Assembly (NCBI GenBank): GCA_013397435.1 | Contig: VZRG01001987.1 | Coordinates: 3,746 to 67,745 of the forward strand | Reading direction: 5' to 3' | DNA length: 64,000 nt | From: Erythrocercus mccallii | Taxonomy: Eukaryota; Chordata; Aves; Passeriformes; Dicruridae | Notes under the pieces: generated by a model | What the model was told of the DNA's origin: nothing | Database searches by the model: none | Seen by the model: only the letters and a program-made list of their open reading frames with translations | Program-made: the position numbers and the translations under genes | Shown: positions 62,101 to 64,000 of the stretch, in pieces | How positions within the stretch are numbered: position 1 is the first letter of the stretch | Layout of the letters: every line of letters begins with the position of its first letter

Positions 62101-63821
62101 TATGTTCCTGCATTTGTAGAGTTGGGCTTTTAATCTATGTTGATTATGTTTTAATTGAATAAATAAATCAGAGCCCAGAATCAATAGAGATGCTTCTATG
62201 CTGTTTTATTTTATTTTTCTAGGTTTCCTAAGGACATTTAACTTTTACAACCTTATAACTTGTTCTGCAGCATTTGCTAGTCAGCTATTGCATAATTGTT
62301 CTGGGGAATGAGAACCTGGGAATAATATGGCCCAGAAATGCTAAGAAGCAGAAATGAAATTGGCTGATCTTCTCGTCTGCCGCTATCCCTCCTCTCCAGG
62401 GTCAGGGTACCAAGCAGGTCCTGTGTGGACTCCAGTGTTATTCCTGGGTCTGCCATTGGCTTGATTTATCACCTCACATGTTGGGGCCTTGGATGCCTTT
62501 TGCATCTCCCCTCTCCTTTCCAGGCTTACTTTTTGGTGCTTAGCTTTAAAATTCTCTGGAGTGGAGCAGTCACAGATTTTCTGTCTGAGAAGCCTGTGGC
62601 GGTTACAGGCCAACAACTGGAAGACGAAGAAAAACCAAACAAAAGCCATGAAGTGGAAAAGAAGTTGTACTTTTGCAGATTAAAAAAAAACCAAACAAAA
62701 ACAGGTGGCTGCAGTTAGCCAGGAGTAATGGTCTGGGCTAATTCCTGTGAAAAATACTTATTTTTTGAACAATGGTTTGGATGGAAAGACTTTGGCTCTA
62801 AAATAAAATAGGCAAGAAAAGTTGAGTTTGTAAGTATTTTCTAACCTCTCAGCCTTTTAAATGATGTGTTCTTGCATAAGCCACACTGGAGCTTCTATTT
62901 TCTTGTTAGTCAAGCCAAATATATTGTAATCCAATAACATCTAAAAATCATTAGGAACTCATGGATGCCTCAGCACGTATAAGTTTGGCAAATCAGAGAC
63001 TGCCTACTTTATGTAGCCTGTTTCTCTTTGACCAACTTGCCATTTATGTGTCAGATTGATAACTGGGGAGTTCTTTAAAACAGGTAATGATCAACTGCTC
63101 CTAAAATGAAATTTAAATAAAAACTATCTGGAACAGCCATTGAGGGTAAGGTAAAGGCGAATTTTTGGCATGGAAAATTGAAGTAACTTGGTGAGAGTGA
63201 GGGCAAACAGAGCGGGATTGTCTGTGGGAAGGTGCTAGTATGATCTGAACGGCTTTTGCCACTGAAATTAGGTGAGTTGTTAGGTAATTCTTTATTATTT
63301 TTACTATTGACACTGTCAAGCTCTGAATGAGCTCTTCTGCACCAAACTCTGTAATTGCATGTACACAGAGAGGCTGTGTCCTGTCCAGGGGATTTGCAGA
63401 TAAGTAAGCCATGATAAAATAGAAGAAAAGTAACTCATGTTGAGGAAAGACTTTCAGTGTCATTTTTCACTTGACTCAATTTCTGTACATGCCCTGTGGT
63501 TGCCTGGCTCAGTGGGGCTAGTCCCTGGCACCTACTTTGTCCATGGCAGGGATCCTTGGCTGGATTTCTTAAATTTTCCATTCCTAGTGGAGCTTCCTAA
63601 TTCCCAAGGCACCGAAAACATTGAGGAGGATGTTTCCTAGCCTTTACCTGACAGAGGTCCTTCCCAAAGGTTTTGGACTAGGTTGATTTATCAAAAACAA
63701 AGCATATGAATGAGTGCTATAAAAATGCTTATTCTAGAAGGGATTGCAGTACTGCCCTTAAACAGTGGCTTGAAGGTCACATGCTCTGCTGTGGTGCTGA
63801 GTTCTTGGTTTTACTTTTTGA

Positions 63822-63841
63822 GGTGGGTGGTGGTGGTGGTG
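63822..63841. repeat. Short (GGT)n tract
   Basis: The sequence ggtgggtggtggtggtggtg is a five- to six-unit GGT repeat with one irregular unit. It is simple sequence in the LPP intron. Confidence 0.85.
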
Positions 63842-64000
63842 AGAATTCACATCTCTTCCCTCCTAAGTGAGAGTCCCTACCAGCCTGGGTACAAATGGGA
63901 CTGGGCTGTTTTGAAAGCAGAAAGAAAGCAAAATTTACTGAATTAGGGTCCTTGGCTGCATGTTGGTATTTGCCCTGGGCATGGGCTTTCCTGCATAAAA

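Larger units (their letters stand above)
45212..64000 (+). other. LPP: Start of the next LPP intron (at least 18.8 kb)
   Basis: The next LPP exon should be long and encode a Ser/Pro/Gln-rich linker. No such frame occurs on the + strand here, so the intron continues past the window end. Contents supported separately are MIR-like relics near 47.6, 49.2 and 53.05 kb, a microsatellite and short repeats near 50.7 kb, an old palindromic repeat at 54.3 kb and AT-rich blocks near 55.7-56.1 kb. A 268-codon antisense open frame at 46.5-47.3 kb has no recognisable domain and is treated as probable chance. The stretches 57-63.8 kb look like unique intronic DNA with nothing identifiable. Confidence 0.85.

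Noticed and set aside
45212..64000. Search for an intronic miRNA of the mammalian LPP locus (miR-28)
   Set aside because: No matching mature sequence was seen. In mammals that miRNA lies in a later LPP intron, and it is not known to me in birds.
1..64000. CRISPR arrays, operons, tRNA or rRNA genes, insertion sequences
   Set aside because: None found. The sequence is vertebrate intron; no regular repeat-spacer pattern, cloverleaf or ribosomal segment was recognised.

Overview
The window is vertebrate intronic DNA, almost certainly from a bird. It holds CR1 LINE fragments in both orientations with avian-type 3' ends, it is strongly intron-dominated, and two short exons match LPP (lipoma-preferred partner, a zyxin-family LIM protein). 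I see no bacterial-type operons, no complete intron-free gene, no RNA gene and no CRISPR array.

Layout. Positions 1-14307 are an upstream LPP intron or 5' flank on the + strand. It holds a terminal (TA)n tract, a coding-like but interrupted patch on the minus strand (about 761-1058), two 5'-truncated CR1 copies (about 3530-3905 and 6750-7594) and a possible solo LTR (about 8335-8690). Positions 14308-14509 are the first coding exon of LPP: a 9-base 5'UTR tail, then codons 1-64 plus one base. Positions 14510-45098 form a 30.6 kb intron with a 100-bp-period tandem duplication, two antisense CR1 3' ends, a MIR/CORE-SINE relic, a perfect short hairpin and a T-rich tract containing the only N. Positions 45099-45211 are the second coding exon, carrying two proline-rich EVH1-type motifs. 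Positions 45212-64000 are the start of the next intron. It is at least 18.8 kb long and contains several very old SINE-like relics and AT-rich blocks that could be conserved noncoding elements. The next LPP exon, expected to be large, is not in the window.

Function. The two exons join in frame across a split Gly codon into the N-terminal 102 residues of LPP: the alpha-actinin-binding segment followed by VASP/Ena-type proline motifs. LPP is a focal-adhesion and cell-contact scaffold that also shuttles to the nucleus; its nuclear-export and LIM regions are encoded downstream of this window.

I found no convincing undescribed biological system. The observations most worth checking are the interrupted coding-like patch near 0.8-1.06 kb, the possible LTR near 8.5 kb, the old SINE and palindromic relics in the last 20 kb, and the 37.8 kb hairpin.
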